Position numbers and translations under genes: made by a program
Part shown: positions 7,849 to 17,138 of the stretch, piece by piece
How the letters are laid out: each line of letters begins with the position of its first letter
Numbering within the stretch: position 1 is the first letter of the stretch
Assembly (NCBI RefSeq): GCF_001889265.1
Contig: NZ_CP018151.1
Coordinates: 3,348,001 to 3,412,000 of the forward strand
Reading direction: 5' to 3'
DNA from: Microbacterium sp. 1.5R
Lineage (GTDB): Bacteria; Actinomycetota; Actinomycetes; Actinomycetales; Microbacteriaceae
Length of the DNA stretch: 64,000 nucleotides
Notes under the pieces: model-generated
Database searches by the model: none
Told to the model about the DNA's origin: nothing
The model's input: the letters and a program-made list of their open reading frames with translations, nothing else

Positions 7849-9021
7849 ATGCCGACCGCCGCGCCCCTCTCCCGACCGATCCTGGCCGGGGTGGTCACCG
7901 CGCTGGTCGGGTTCACGAGCTCGTTCGCCGTGGTGCTCACGGGCCTCAGCGCCGTCGGAGCGACCCCCGAGCAGGCCGCCAGCGGGCTGCTCGCGGTCAG
8001 CCTCACGATGGGGCTCGCCTGCGTCGTCCTCGCCTGGCGATATCGGATGCCGATCACCGTCGCCTGGTCGACTCCCGGCGCCGCCCTCCTGGCCGCCACC
8101 GGAGCAGTCGACGGCGGATGGTCGGCAGCGGTCGGCGCGTTCCTCGTCACGGCCGCGCTCATCCTGCTCACGGCGCTGTGGCCCGCTCTCGGCACCCTGA
8201 TCGCCCGCATCCCTCCGTCCATCGCGCAGGCCATGCTCGCCGGAGTGCTCCTGCCCCTCTGTCTCGCACCGATCACCGGACTCGTGGCGAATCCGTGGGG
8301 CGTGGTTCCCGTGGTGATCACGTGGTTGGTCTTCGCGCGTCTCGCGCCGCGGTGGGCCGTGCCGCTCGCCTTCGTCGCGGCAGCGGTCGTGGTGGCCGTC
8401 TCGTTGGTGCAGGAGAGCACGGCAGTGGATGCCGGACTCCTCGTCCCCCGGATCGAGCTGACCGCCCCCACGTTCACGGTCGGCGCTCTGGTCGGGGTGG
8501 CGCTGCCGCTGTTCATCGTGACGATGGCCTCGCAGAACGTGCCGGGCATCGCCATCATGCGCAGCTTCGGCTACGAGGTCCCCTGGCGTCCGGCGATGCT
8601 CGTCACGGGTGTCGGCACCGCGATCGGCGCGACGGCAGGCGGCCATGCGATCAACCTCGCGGCGATCAGCGCGGCCCTCGCCGCTTCACCCGACGCCGAT
8701 CCCGACCCACGGCGCCGGTGGGTCGCCGGTGTCTCGACCGGCGTCTCGTACCTCGTGCTCGGCGGCTTCTCGGCAGCGTTCGCCGCACTGGTGCTGCTCG
8801 CTCCCGACGCAGTCATCCCGGCTGTCGCGGGGCTCGCGCTGTTCGCCGCCTTCGGGTCGTCGGTGCAGCAGGCGATCGACGACCCCGGCGAGCGCATCCC
8901 CGCCGTGGTGACCTTCCTGGTGGCGGCATCCGGCATCGCGGTGCTGGGCGTCAGCGCCGCATTCTGGGCTCTCGTGGCCGGACTCCTCGTGCGCACCGCT
9001 CTGCACGCCGGCCGTCGCTGA
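7849..9021 (+). CDS. BenE-family benzoate/H+ symporter-like transporter
   Basis: The 390-aa protein is almost wholly hydrophobic (about 12 predicted membrane segments) and belongs to the BenE family of the nucleobase-ascorbate/sulfate-permease fold. Typical elements are the N-terminal segment VGFTSSFAVVLTGLSAVGAT, the half-helix region YRMPITVAWSTPGAALLA and the mirrored segment TVGALVGVALPLFIVTMASQNVPGIAI. Family members are proposed to import benzoate with protons, but many homologues outside degradation clusters have no proven substrate. No aromatic-degradation gene is nearby, so benzoate as substrate is uncertain. Confidence 0.85.
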   Translation: MPTAAPLSRPILAGVVTALVGFTSSFAVVLTGLSAVGATPEQAASGLLAVSLTMGLACVVLAWRYRMPITVAWSTPGAALLAATGAVDGGWSAAVGAFLVTAALILLTALWPALGTLIARIPPSIAQAMLAGVLLPLCLAPITGLVANPWGVVPVVITWLVFARLAPRWAVPLAFVAAAVVVAVSLVQESTAVDAGLLVPRIELTAPTFTVGALVGVALPLFIVTMASQNVPGIAIMRSFGYEVPWRPAMLVTGVGTAIGATAGGHAINLAAISAALAASPDADPDPRRRWVAGVSTGVSYLVLGGFSAAFAALVLLAPDAVIPAVAGLALFAAFGSSVQQAIDDPGERIPAVVTFLVAASGIAVLGVSAAFWALVAGLLVRTALHAGRR

Positions 9022-9043
9022 CGCTGCGGAGAAGGCGCTCGGC

Positions 9044-9049
9044 TACCGT
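9044..9049 (+). promoter_or_regulatory. Leaderless -10 (TACCGT) of the 9056 gene
   Basis: TACCGT ends 6 nt before the GTG at 9056; this supports the GTG as the true start. Confidence 0.45.
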
Positions 9050-9055
9050 GGACGC

Positions 9056-10273
9056 GTGACAGTTCCCACGCCTGCTCCTGTGCCGTCGGCCGGTGCTCCC
9101 GCCGGGTCCTTCGACGCCCGCGCCCTGCTCGATCCGGTGAATCCCGCCGAGGTCGACGCGTTCGCACGCGCCCAGCGCACCGCTCACCCCACGTCGGCCG
9201 CACGGATCATCGCCTGGGTCGGCGTCGGATTCGCGCTGCTCTGCGTCGTTCCCATCTTCGGGATCATGATCCTCGGCCTCGGCTATGCGGTCGGTCAGGA
9301 GGCGGGGGTCGCCGTCGCCGCGCTCATCGGGCTCATGCTTCTCGCCGGCATCGTCGTCGGCGTCGTGATGCTCGTGCGCCGCAGCATCCGCCTGCGCAAC
9401 ATCACTCGCTTCCGCCTCGCGCGATTCGCCCGGGCCAACGCCATGAGCTATCTCGACCGCATCGACGAGCCGCCCCTGCCCGGCATGATCTTCTCGTCGG
9501 GCTCGAGTCGGATGTCGACCGACGTGCTGCGCGGCGTGGAGCCGCGTTTCGTCGAGTTCGGCAACTACCAGTACACGACCAGCAACGGCAAGCAGTCGAC
9601 GACGCATCGCTGGGGATACGTCGCGGTCAAACTCGACGTGCCCCTGCCGAACATCGTGCTCGACGCGCTCGGGAACAACACGCTCGGCAGCACGCTCGCT
9701 GGCGCCTTCAGAAGCGACCAGCGCCTCTCGCTCGAGGGCGACTTCGACCGCTACTTCTCGCTCTACTGCCCGACGGGCTATGAGGTCGATGCGCTGTACC
9801 TGTTCACCCCCGATGTGATGGCGCGCTTCATCGACCACGCCGCGCAGCTCGACGTGGAGATCGTCGACGACTGGCTGTTCCTCTATGCACGACGCGATGT
9901 CTCGACCCTCGACCCGGCCACCTGGGCGTGGCTGTTCGGAGCCGTCGGGGCGCTTCTCACGAAGCTCGACCAGTGGGCGCGCTGGCGCGATGACCGGCTG
10001 CGGCTCACGCAGCATCCGGGATCCCCGGCAGCACTGCAGGGTCCAGGGCAGATTCCAGGGCAGCATCCTGGCCCTTATCCGGGAGCTCCCGCCCTGCCGT
10101 TCGCTGCGCCCGCAGGGCTGCTCACTCCCCCGCCGCCGGGCGTCGCCCTGCCCGGCCAGCGCCTCCGGCGACGCAGCCCCTGGCTGATCGTCGGGATCAT
10201 CGTCGGCGTCATGTTCGTCGTGACCATGGCCCCGTTCGCGCTCGGGATCCTCTCGGTGCTCTTCCTGCGTTGA
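9056..10273 (+). CDS. Membrane protein of unknown function
   Basis: A 405-aa protein that I do not recognise with confidence. The N-terminus is Pro/Ala-rich and cytosolic. Two hydrophobic segments follow (about 48-70 and 78-102), then a soluble domain of about 220 residues with a FDRYFSLYCPTGYEVDALYLF segment (core YFSLYCPTGYE) and a VEIVDDWLFLYAR strand. After that come a Pro/Gly/Gln-rich linker (PGQIPGQHPGPYPG) and one C-terminal membrane span. The soluble part is reminiscent of DUF3137-like membrane-associated domains, but this is a weak resemblance. It has its own leaderless promoter and sits between a BenE-like transporter and the NatAB exporter, which give no functional clue. Confidence 0.75.
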   Translation: MTVPTPAPVPSAGAPAGSFDARALLDPVNPAEVDAFARAQRTAHPTSAARIIAWVGVGFALLCVVPIFGIMILGLGYAVGQEAGVAVAALIGLMLLAGIVVGVVMLVRRSIRLRNITRFRLARFARANAMSYLDRIDEPPLPGMIFSSGSSRMSTDVLRGVEPRFVEFGNYQYTTSNGKQSTTHRWGYVAVKLDVPLPNIVLDALGNNTLGSTLAGAFRSDQRLSLEGDFDRYFSLYCPTGYEVDALYLFTPDVMARFIDHAAQLDVEIVDDWLFLYARRDVSTLDPATWAWLFGAVGALLTKLDQWARWRDDRLRLTQHPGSPAALQGPGQIPGQHPGPYPGAPALPFAAPAGLLTPPPPGVALPGQRLRRRSPWLIVGIIVGVMFVVTMAPFALGILSVLFLR

Positions 10274-10376
10274 CGCGGGCTCTCCCCCGCACGGCGGACC
10301 ACCGTCGCCTCCCGCGCTGCGCAACTCCACCCGCAGATCCGCCACGTGGGGGATGCCGCGGTCCCGCACCGCGCCA

Positions 10377-10382
10377 TAGCGT
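10377..10382 (+). promoter_or_regulatory. Leaderless -10 (TAGCGT) of the ABC exporter operon
   Basis: TAGCGT ends 6 nt before the ATG at 10389. Confidence 0.5.
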
Positions 10383-10388
10383 GAAGGC

Positions 10389-11285
10389 ATGACCACAGGA
10401 AAGCTCGTACTCACCGGCATCACCAAGAGCTACGGCTCTCGGCGCGTGCTCGACGACGTCTCATTCGAGGTGGCGCCGGGGCGCCTCACCGGGTTCGTCG
10501 GCGGCAACGGCGCCGGCAAGACCACGACCATGCGCATCGTCCTCGGGCTGCTCGGCTCCGACGGGGGCACCGTCGCACTCGACGGTCGGCCGCTGTCGAG
10601 CACCGACCGGCGCCACTTCGGCTACATGCCCGAAGAGCGCGGCCTCTACCCGAAGATGAAGGTGCTCGAGCAGATCGTCTACCTCGCCCGTCTGCACGGC
10701 TTCAGCAAGGCGGATGCCGAGTCGCGCGCGACCGCGCTGCTCACCGAGCTGGGACTCGGCGAGCGCCTGGGAGACACGATCGAGTCGCTGTCGCTCGGCA
10801 ACCAGCAGCGCGCGCAGATCGCCGCCGCCCTCGTGCACGACCCCGAGGTGCTCATCCTCGACGAGCCGTTCTCGGGCCTCGACCCGCTCGCGGTCGACGT
10901 CGTCGCGTCGGTGCTCCAGGCGAGCGCCGCCAAGGGAGCGTCGATCCTGTTCTCCTCGCACCAGCTCGATGTGGTCGAGCGGCTCTGCGACGATCTGGTG
11001 ATCCTCGCCGGCGGCACGATCCGCGCGGCCGGCTCGCGCGACGGGCTGCGCGCTCAGCACGCCGGCGACCGCTACGAGCTGGTCTCCGCCGGGGATGCCG
11101 GCTGGCTGCGCGCCGAGCCCGGCGTGACCGTGATCGATTTCGAGGGCGGCTACGCCCTGTTCGACGCCGAGGACGCCGACACCGCGCAGCGCGTGCTGCG
11201 CACCGCCGTCGAACGCGGAGACGTCGCGAGCTTCGCCCCCAAGCATCCGTCCCTCGCCCAGATCTTCAAGGAGGTCATCCAGTGA
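10389..11285 (+). CDS. ABC exporter ATP-binding protein (NatA-like)
   Basis: The 298-aa ATPase pairs with the permease that overlaps its stop codon. Motifs in order are Walker A GGNGAGKTTT (38-47), an ABC signature LSLGNQQRAQIA (degenerate LSxGNxQ rather than LSGGQ, as in the NatA/YhaQ and DrrA-like group), Walker B VLILDEPFSGLDP, and the switch His in FSSHQLDVVERL. The C-terminal 80 residues form the DUF4162-like extension of this group (ending FKEVIQ). Such transporters export sodium, peptides or antibiotics. The substrate cannot be decided here. Confidence 0.92.
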   Translation: MTTGKLVLTGITKSYGSRRVLDDVSFEVAPGRLTGFVGGNGAGKTTTMRIVLGLLGSDGGTVALDGRPLSSTDRRHFGYMPEERGLYPKMKVLEQIVYLARLHGFSKADAESRATALLTELGLGERLGDTIESLSLGNQQRAQIAAALVHDPEVLILDEPFSGLDPLAVDVVASVLQASAAKGASILFSSHQLDVVERLCDDLVILAGGTIRAAGSRDGLRAQHAGDRYELVSAGDAGWLRAEPGVTVIDFEGGYALFDAEDADTAQRVLRTAVERGDVASFAPKHPSLAQIFKEVIQ

Positions 11286-12388
11286 GCACCTCGAACACCA
11301 CCGGGTCTGCAGGCTCGCCCTCACAGGCATCGATGATCTGGCTCGTCGCCGAGCGGGAGATCGGGTCGAAGTTGCGCAGCAAGGCGTTCCTGATCTCCAC
11401 CGGAATCCTGCTGCTGCTCGCCCTCGCCGGCATCGTGATCGGGGGCTTCGCGAGCAAGAACACCGATGCGATGCCCGTCGCAGTGACCTCCGAGACGGCA
11501 TCCGAGGTGTCGGCTCTCCCCTCAGTCGAGATCACCGAGGTCGCCGACCAGGCCGCGGCCGAAGAGCTCGTGCGATCGGAGAAGGTCGACGCCGCGGTGC
11601 TCCCCGGCGACGGACCGACCGGGGTGACGATCATCGCTCTCAAGGACGCCCCGACCAGCCTCGTGTCGGCGCTGTCGCAGGCACCCGACATCGAGATCCT
11701 CGAACCGGCCACGACGAACCCGCTGCTGCGGTACTTCATCGCGATCGCGTTCGGAGTCGTCTTCATGGGTGCGGCGGCGACCTTCGGCGGCACCATCGCG
11801 CAGAGCGTCGTGGAGGAGAAGCAGACCCGCGTGGTCGAGATCCTGCTGTCGACCATCTCGGCCCGCACGCTGCTGGCGGGCAAGGTGATCGGCAACACGA
11901 TCCTCGCGATGGGTCAGATCCTCGCCCTCGCCGCGGTCGCCACCATCGGTCTCATAGCGACGGGTCAACGCGAGGTGCTGTCGACCCTCGGCGCCCCGAT
12001 CATCTGGTTCGCCGTGTTCTTCCTCTTCGGCTTCATCCTGCTGGCGGCCCTGTTCGCCGCTGCCGCATCGATGGTCTCGCGTCAGGAGGACATCGGCTCG
12101 ACCACCACCCCGATCACGATGCTGATCATGGCGCCGTACATCCTGGTCATCTTCTTCAACGACAACCCGCTGGTGCTGACGATCATGTCGTACGTGCCGT
12201 TCTCGGCTCCGGTCGGCATGCCGATGCGGCTGTTCGTCGGCGAGGCGCAGTGGTGGGAGCCGCTGCTCAGCCTCGTGATCCTGCTCGCCAGCTGCGTCGC
12301 GGCGATCATGATCGGCGCGAAGATCTACGAGAACTCGCTGCTGCGCATGGGGTCGCGGGTCAAGCTCGGCGAGGCGCTGCGCGGCTGA
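11282..12388 (+). CDS. ABC-2 type permease (NatB-like)
   Basis: The 368-aa permease of the ABC-2 family starts with GTG overlapping the ATPase stop. One N-terminal membrane helix (about 33-55) is followed by a large extracytoplasmic domain (about 60-140), then five or six helices from residue 145 on. VEEKQTRVVEILLSTISART is the coupling segment conserved in NatB/YhaP proteins (core EEKQTRVVEILL). It forms the membrane half of the exporter with the preceding ATPase. The operon ends at the strong hairpin at 12415-12452. Confidence 0.9.
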   Translation: MSTSNTTGSAGSPSQASMIWLVAEREIGSKLRSKAFLISTGILLLLALAGIVIGGFASKNTDAMPVAVTSETASEVSALPSVEITEVADQAAAEELVRSEKVDAAVLPGDGPTGVTIIALKDAPTSLVSALSQAPDIEILEPATTNPLLRYFIAIAFGVVFMGAAATFGGTIAQSVVEEKQTRVVEILLSTISARTLLAGKVIGNTILAMGQILALAAVATIGLIATGQREVLSTLGAPIIWFAVFFLFGFILLAALFAAAASMVSRQEDIGSTTTPITMLIMAPYILVIFFNDNPLVLTIMSYVPFSAPVGMPMRLFVGEAQWWEPLLSLVILLASCVAAIMIGAKIYENSLLRMGSRVKLGEALRG

Positions 12389-12414
12389 GGTCGCTCGGAC
12401 ACCCCTCCATCGAC

Positions 12415-12452
12415 GAGGCCCCACCCCGCAGACGTCTGCAGGGTGGGGCCTC
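12415..12452. terminator. Bidirectional terminator between the ABC exporter and putA
   Basis: A perfect 12-bp stem, GAGGCCCCACCC paired with GGGTGGGGCCTC, encloses a 14-nt loop that itself contains the palindrome GCAGACGTCTGC (12428-12439). It lies between the convergent stops at 12388 and 12479. Short T-containing runs follow, so it probably serves both genes. Confidence 0.8.
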
Positions 12453-12478
12453 GTCGTTCAGACGGTCACAGTCCGGGA

Positions 12479-15400
12479 TCAGATCAGGCCCTCCGACAGG
12501 GTCGTGGGGTTGCCGAACCGGTGGTTCGTGATCGAGACGGCCTGCTCGTGCAGGAACGGCAGCATCTCGACGCGACCCGCACCTGTCACGGCGTGCGACC
12601 AGACGGCGACATCAGGCGTGCCGCCGAGGGCCTCGAACAGAGCCGACGCATCGCCGCCGACCAGGCGCACGCGCTGCCAGGTGTGCTCGGCCTTCGCCGC
12701 GGCCTTCGCGTAGCGCTTGACCCAGGCGGCGTCGTTCTCGATCTTCGGAGTCACGCCCTGCGCGCGCAGCGCCTTCTCGACGCGAGACGGCAGAGCGGAT
12801 GCCGACACCGTGAACGGGCTGCCGCTGCGCAGCGCAGCGGCGATCACGCGGATGCCGTCGGCGAGCGACGCCGCCTCGGCGATGCGCACGTCGACGGCGA
12901 CCGGGCGGTACCGGAACACGTTGCGCTCGACACCGAGACCGGACTTGTCGCTCACGGCGCCGAACTCGTCGACCCAGGCACGCTCGTCGGATGCGGCGGC
13001 GCGATGCAGCCACTCGATCTCGACGGCGCCGAGGTCTGCACCCGCAGCGGCGAGCACGGCCTCGACGGCCGAGTTCACGGCGGCGCCGGGCGCTGCGGCG
13101 GGAAGTTCGGCCGGGGCCCACTCTCCGAGGCCGAACAGGTAGTTCGGGCCACCGGCCTTCGCGCCGGCACCGACCGCGGAGCGCTTCCAGCCGCCGAACG
13201 GCTGACGCTGCACGATCGCGCCGGTGATACCGCGGTTGACGTAGAGGTTGCCGGCCTCGACCTGGTCGAGCCAGGTGGCGACCTCATCGGAGTCGAGCGA
13301 GTGGATGCCGGCGGTGAGGCCGTAGTCGACGGCATTCTGCAGACGGATCGCCTCGTCGAGGTCCTTCGCGCGCATGATGCCGAGCACGGGTCCGAAGAAC
13401 TCCGTCAGGTGTGTGGTCGAGCCCGGAGCGACGCCGATCTTGACGCCGGGAGTCCACTGACGCCCCTCGTCGTCGAGCTTCTTCGGCTCGACGAGCCAGC
13501 GCTCGCCCTTTTCGAGAGTCGTCAGCGCGGTGAGCAGCTTGCCGTTCGCCGGCTCGATGATCGGTCCCATCTGGGTCGCCGGGTCGTCGGGCAGGCCGAC
13601 GCGCATCGAGGTGACGGCGTCGACCAGCTGACGCTCGAAGCGCTGCGAGTCGGCGACCGAGCCCACGAGGATCGCGAGCGATGCCGCCGAGCACTTCTGC
13701 CCCGCGTGGCCGAACGCGCTGCGGGCGACGTCGGCGGCCGCAAGGTCGAGGTCGGCCGACGGCGTCACGATGATCGCGTTCTTGCCGCTGGTCTCGGCGA
13801 GCAGCGGCAGGTCGGAGCGGAACGAGCGGAACAGCTGCGCCGTCTCGTAGGCACCGGTGAGGATGACCCGGTCGACCTCGGGGCTGGCGACGAGGCGCGT
13901 GCCGAGATCGCGGTTCGCGAGATCGACGAGGGCGAGCAGGTCACGCGGCACACCGGCCGCCCACAGCGCCTCGACCATGACCGCGCCGCAGCGCTGCGTG
14001 AGCTTGGCGGGCTTGATGATCACACCGGAGCCCGAGGCGAGGCCGGCGAGCACTCCACCGGCGGGGATCGCGACCGGGAAGTTCCACGGCGGCGTCACCA
14101 CGGTGACCTTCGACGGGACGAACTCCGCACCCGAGACGTTCTCGAGGTCGAGGGCACGCTCGGCGTAGTAGTGCGCGAAGTCGATCGCCTCCGAGACCTC
14201 CGGGTCGGCCTCGGCGATGGTCTTGCCCGCCTCGTGGGCCATGATCTCGATCAGCTGGCCGCGACGGGCTGCGAGCTCGTCGCCCGCGCGGTGCAGCACG
14301 GCCGCACGCTCGGCGGCCGGCAGGGCGGCCCACCGCACGGCGGCGGCGGATGCGGCGGCGAAGATGCCATCGAGCTCGTCGGTCGTCTCGACCTTGGCGA
14401 GAGCGATCGAGTCGAGACCCAGAGTCGACTCCACCGACCGCGCCAGGATCTCGCGACCCCAGGTGCGGTTCGCGGCGATCGCCGGGTCGCTGTCGGGCTG
14501 GTTCTCGAAACCGGTGGTGACCTCACCACCGGCACCCGCGGCGGCCTCGGCCGCACGGTCCTGCACGCGGTTCGACGAGGGCACGGAGCGGTCGGCCTCG
14601 AGACCGGCCAGGGAGCGCTCGAAGCGCTCACGCTCGCGAGTGAGCAGTGCGGGGTCCGATGCCAGCTCGAACACGGCCGACATGAAGTTCTCCGGGCTCG
14701 CGTTCTCCTCGAGGCGGCGCACGAGGTACGCGATGGCCACGTCGAACTCGGCCGGGTTCACCACGGGCGTGTAGAGCAGCAGCTGACCGACGTCCTTGCG
14801 GACGGCCTCGGCCTGACCCGTCGCCATGCCGAGGAGCATCTCGTACTCGACGGCATCCGTCACCCCGCGGGCCTGCGCCAGCAGCCAGGTGTACGCGATG
14901 TCGAAGAGGTTGTGTCCCGCGACACCGATGCGCACGGCATCCAGTCGATCGGGCGTCATCGACCAGTCGAGCACGCGCTTGTAGTTCGTGTCGGAATCCT
15001 GCTTGGTGCCGTAGGTGGCGAGCGGCCAGCCGTGCACCGCCGAGTCGACGTGCTCCATGGCGAGGTTCGCGCCCTTGACGACGCGCACCTTGATCGGCGC
15101 ACCGCCCTTCGCGCGGCGAGCCGAGGCCCACTCCTGGAGATGCTGCATCGCGCCGAGCGCATCGGGCAGGTAGGCCTGCAGCACGATCCCGGCCTCGAGC
15201 TTCTCGAGCCCGGGCTGGTCGAGGATGCTGGTGAACGCCGCGATCGTCAGGTCGAGGTCGCGGAACTCCTCCATGTCGAGGTTGATGAACTTGGTCTTGC
15301 CGGCGGCCTCCGAGGTCGCGGCGAGCTCGTACAGGGGGGTGAGCTTCTCGACGACGTCGGCCACGGCCTCGTCGAACGACCACATCGACAGCTGGCTGAC

Positions 15401-15961
15401 GACGCTCGACACCTTGATCGACACGTAGTCCACGTCCTTGCGGGCGAGGAAGTCGTAGGTGCCCTGCAGGCGGCGGCCGGCCTCACGCTCGCCGAGCACC
15501 GCCTCGCCGAGGAGGTTGAGGTTCAGGCGGTTGCCGCTCTTGCGCAGCTTCGCGATCGCCGGGCCGAGCTTCGACGGCGTCGCGTCGAGCACGAGGTGCC
15601 CGACCATCGCGCGCAGCACGCGGCGCGAGATCGGCACGACGACGCCGGGCAGCTTCGGCGCCCAGAAGCCGCCGGTCTTGATCGCGGCGCGGAGGTAGCC
15701 GGGCAGCAGCGAGGGCGTGATGTCCGAGAGGTCGGCGAGAGCGCGGCCGGCGACACTGAGGTCTTCCGGGCGCATCACGCCGTCGACGAAGCCGACCGTG
15801 AAGGCGAGTCCGTTCGGGTCCTTGAGAACCTCGGAGAGACGCTGCGCTGCGGGCTCGACGGGGTGCGTCTCGCTCTCGGTGAGCCAACGCTGCACGAGGG
15901 CGGCGACCTCGTCGGTGCTCGGCGTGGTGTCGGGGGTGGTGGTGTCGGCGACGACAGTCAT
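12479..15961 (-). CDS. putA: Bifunctional proline dehydrogenase / glutamate-semialdehyde dehydrogenase
   Basis: The 1160-aa enzyme oxidises proline to glutamate in two steps: FAD-dependent proline dehydrogenase, then NAD-dependent P5C dehydrogenase. The N-terminal half is the PRODH barrel (roughly 150-480; LDWSMTPDRLDAVRIGVAGHN region, core RIGVAGHNLFD). The ALDH domain (about 550-1010) shows VTPPWNFPVAIP, the catalytic Glu723 in LLAETSGKNA and the nucleophile Cys757 in HAGQKCSAAS. No N-terminal RHH DNA-binding domain is present, so it should not be self-regulating as in enteric PutA. The ATG at 15961 was chosen over 15991 because GGAAGG precedes it. A LysR gene is divergent and may regulate it. 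Confidence 0.95.
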   Translation of the reverse strand: MTVVADTTTPDTTPSTDEVAALVQRWLTESETHPVEPAAQRLSEVLKDPNGLAFTVGFVDGVMRPEDLSVAGRALADLSDITPSLLPGYLRAAIKTGGFWAPKLPGVVVPISRRVLRAMVGHLVLDATPSKLGPAIAKLRKSGNRLNLNLLGEAVLGEREAGRRLQGTYDFLARKDVDYVSIKVSSVVSQLSMWSFDEAVADVVEKLTPLYELAATSEAAGKTKFINLDMEEFRDLDLTIAAFTSILDQPGLEKLEAGIVLQAYLPDALGAMQHLQEWASARRAKGGAPIKVRVVKGANLAMEHVDSAVHGWPLATYGTKQDSDTNYKRVLDWSMTPDRLDAVRIGVAGHNLFDIAYTWLLAQARGVTDAVEYEMLLGMATGQAEAVRKDVGQLLLYTPVVNPAEFDVAIAYLVRRLEENASPENFMSAVFELASDPALLTRERERFERSLAGLEADRSVPSSNRVQDRAAEAAAGAGGEVTTGFENQPDSDPAIAANRTWGREILARSVESTLGLDSIALAKVETTDELDGIFAAASAAAVRWAALPAAERAAVLHRAGDELAARRGQLIEIMAHEAGKTIAEADPEVSEAIDFAHYYAERALDLENVSGAEFVPSKVTVVTPPWNFPVAIPAGGVLAGLASGSGVIIKPAKLTQRCGAVMVEALWAAGVPRDLLALVDLANRDLGTRLVASPEVDRVILTGAYETAQLFRSFRSDLPLLAETSGKNAIIVTPSADLDLAAADVARSAFGHAGQKCSAASLAILVGSVADSQRFERQLVDAVTSMRVGLPDDPATQMGPIIEPANGKLLTALTTLEKGERWLVEPKKLDDEGRQWTPGVKIGVAPGSTTHLTEFFGPVLGIMRAKDLDEAIRLQNAVDYGLTAGIHSLDSDEVATWLDQVEAGNLYVNRGITGAIVQRQPFGGWKRSAVGAGAKAGGPNYLFGLGEWAPAELPAAAPGAAVNSAVEAVLAAAGADLGAVEIEWLHRAAASDERAWVDEFGAVSDKSGLGVERNVFRYRPVAVDVRIAEAASLADGIRVIAAALRSGSPFTVSASALPSRVEKALRAQGVTPKIENDAAWVKRYAKAAAKAEHTWQRVRLVGGDASALFEALGGTPDVAVWSHAVTGAGRVEMLPFLHEQAVSITNHRFGNPTTLSEGLI

Positions 15962-16066
15962 CGGGGTGAGCCTTCCAGGGGGATCGCACACCCGGGAACG
16001 TGTGCGGCTCGATCATTGTCAGCCTCGCCGGTAGGCTACGTCTATCAACCGATTCGGGACCATTCT

Positions 16067-16083
16067 GTTCAGCCGGAGTGAAC
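16067..16083. promoter_or_regulatory. Inverted repeat in the putA-lysR intergenic region
   Basis: GTTCA-gccggag-TGAAC, two 5-bp arms with a 7-nt spacer, lies 27 bp before the lysR start and about 105 bp before putA. It could be the LysR-type binding site, but the arms are short. Confidence 0.35.
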
Positions 16084-16110
16084 GATGGGGACGACTCCGA
16101 AAGGCTCAGG

Positions 16111-17019
16111 ATGCTCGACGTCAACCGACTGCGGATGCTGGTCGAACTGTCTCGTCGCGGCACGCTCTCGGCCGTCGCCGATGCGCTCTCGTACAGCAAG
16201 GCTTCGGTGTCGCAGCAGCTCAGCGCCCTCGAACGAGACGTCGGCGTCCCGCTGCTCCGCCGGGTGGGGCGCGGCGTGCAGTTCACCCCGCAGGGCACCG
16301 TGCTCGTGGCCGAGGCGATCGGCATCCTCGATCAGCTCGAACACGCCGAGGTGGCGGTCGCCGAGTCGCTCACCGAGGTGACCGGCACCGTGCACATCGC
16401 GGTCTTCCAATCGACGGCGCACTCCCTGCTCCCCGGGGCGCTCAACGCGCTGCGCGAGCAGCATCCGGCCCTGCGCGTCGAGGTCACCGAGAGCGATCCC
16501 GAGACCGGGCTCGTCGGCGTCTCGAGCCGCGACTTCGACCTGATCCTCGCCGAGCAGTACCCCGGTCGCACCCGCCCGATCCACGCCGATCTCGATCGGG
16601 TGGTGCTCGTGCACGACTCCATCACGCTGGCCAGGAAGCCGGGGACCCGGGATGCCGAGGACGCCGTCGCCGCGCTCTGGTCGACCAGGGATGCGCCGTG
16701 GGTGCTCGAACCCGCAGGCACGGCGTCGCGAGCCTGGGCCGAGCAGCTGTGCCGCACCGCCGGCTTCGAGCCCGACGTGCGCTTCGAGGTCGCCGATCTC
16801 ACGGCGCACGTGCGTCTGATCCGCGCCGGTCTCGCCGTCGGACTCCTTCCCGAGCTCGTGTGGGCCGGCGAGGCACCGACCGTCGCGCTCACGCCGCTGC
16901 CCGATGAGCCACGTCGGGAGATCTTCTCCTCCGCTCGTCGGGTATCGGCCGCAGCGCCGTCGATCCGTGCGGTGCGGCGAGCTCTCGCCTCCGCCGCATC
17001 CCGCAACCTGCTGGACTGA
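16111..17019 (+). CDS. LysR-family transcriptional regulator
   Basis: The 302-aa regulator has an N-terminal winged helix (about 1-60; SAVADALSYSKASVSQQLSALE, core SKASVSQQLSALERDVG) and a C-terminal type 2 periplasmic-binding-like effector domain (about 88-290). The ATG at 16111 (MLDVNRLRMLVELSRRG) fits the family N-terminus; the upstream frame to 16000 adds 37 residues that overlap the putA promoter. GAAAGG lies 7-12 nt upstream. It is divergent from putA, the usual arrangement for a LysR regulator and its target, so control of proline catabolism is the best guess. Confidence 0.88.
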   Translation: MLDVNRLRMLVELSRRGTLSAVADALSYSKASVSQQLSALERDVGVPLLRRVGRGVQFTPQGTVLVAEAIGILDQLEHAEVAVAESLTEVTGTVHIAVFQSTAHSLLPGALNALREQHPALRVEVTESDPETGLVGVSSRDFDLILAEQYPGRTRPIHADLDRVVLVHDSITLARKPGTRDAEDAVAALWSTRDAPWVLEPAGTASRAWAEQLCRTAGFEPDVRFEVADLTAHVRLIRAGLAVGLLPELVWAGEAPTVALTPLPDEPRREIFSSARRVSAAAPSIRAVRRALASAASRNLLD

Positions 17020-17101
17020 GCGCGGATCGTCCCCCGACGTCATCTCGCGTCATCGGGAATATGCGTTCACATACATCTGTTGAGACCCTCGTACCCGGAC
17101 G

Positions 17102-17124
17102 AAGGAGTCCGATCGACTCCTTTT
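17102..17124 (+). promoter_or_regulatory. Hairpin with T-run in the nitroreductase leader
   Basis: AAGGAGTC-cgatc-GACTCCTT, an 8-bp stem with a 5-nt loop, followed immediately by TT. It lies 83 nt after the lysR stop and 15 nt before the nitroreductase GTG. It could be the lysR terminator, or an attenuator or operator for the nitroreductase. The left arm contains a Shine-Dalgarno-like AAGGAG with no start codon at the right distance. Confidence 0.5.
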
Positions 17125-17138
17125 CGAAAGGCACTTCC

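Noticed and set aside
12443..16081. 1212-codon open frame on the plus strand
   Set aside because: It is the antisense of putA, made of Arg/Glu/Gly-rich filler typical of GC-rich shadow frames, and has no domain; putA on the minus strand has full motif support.
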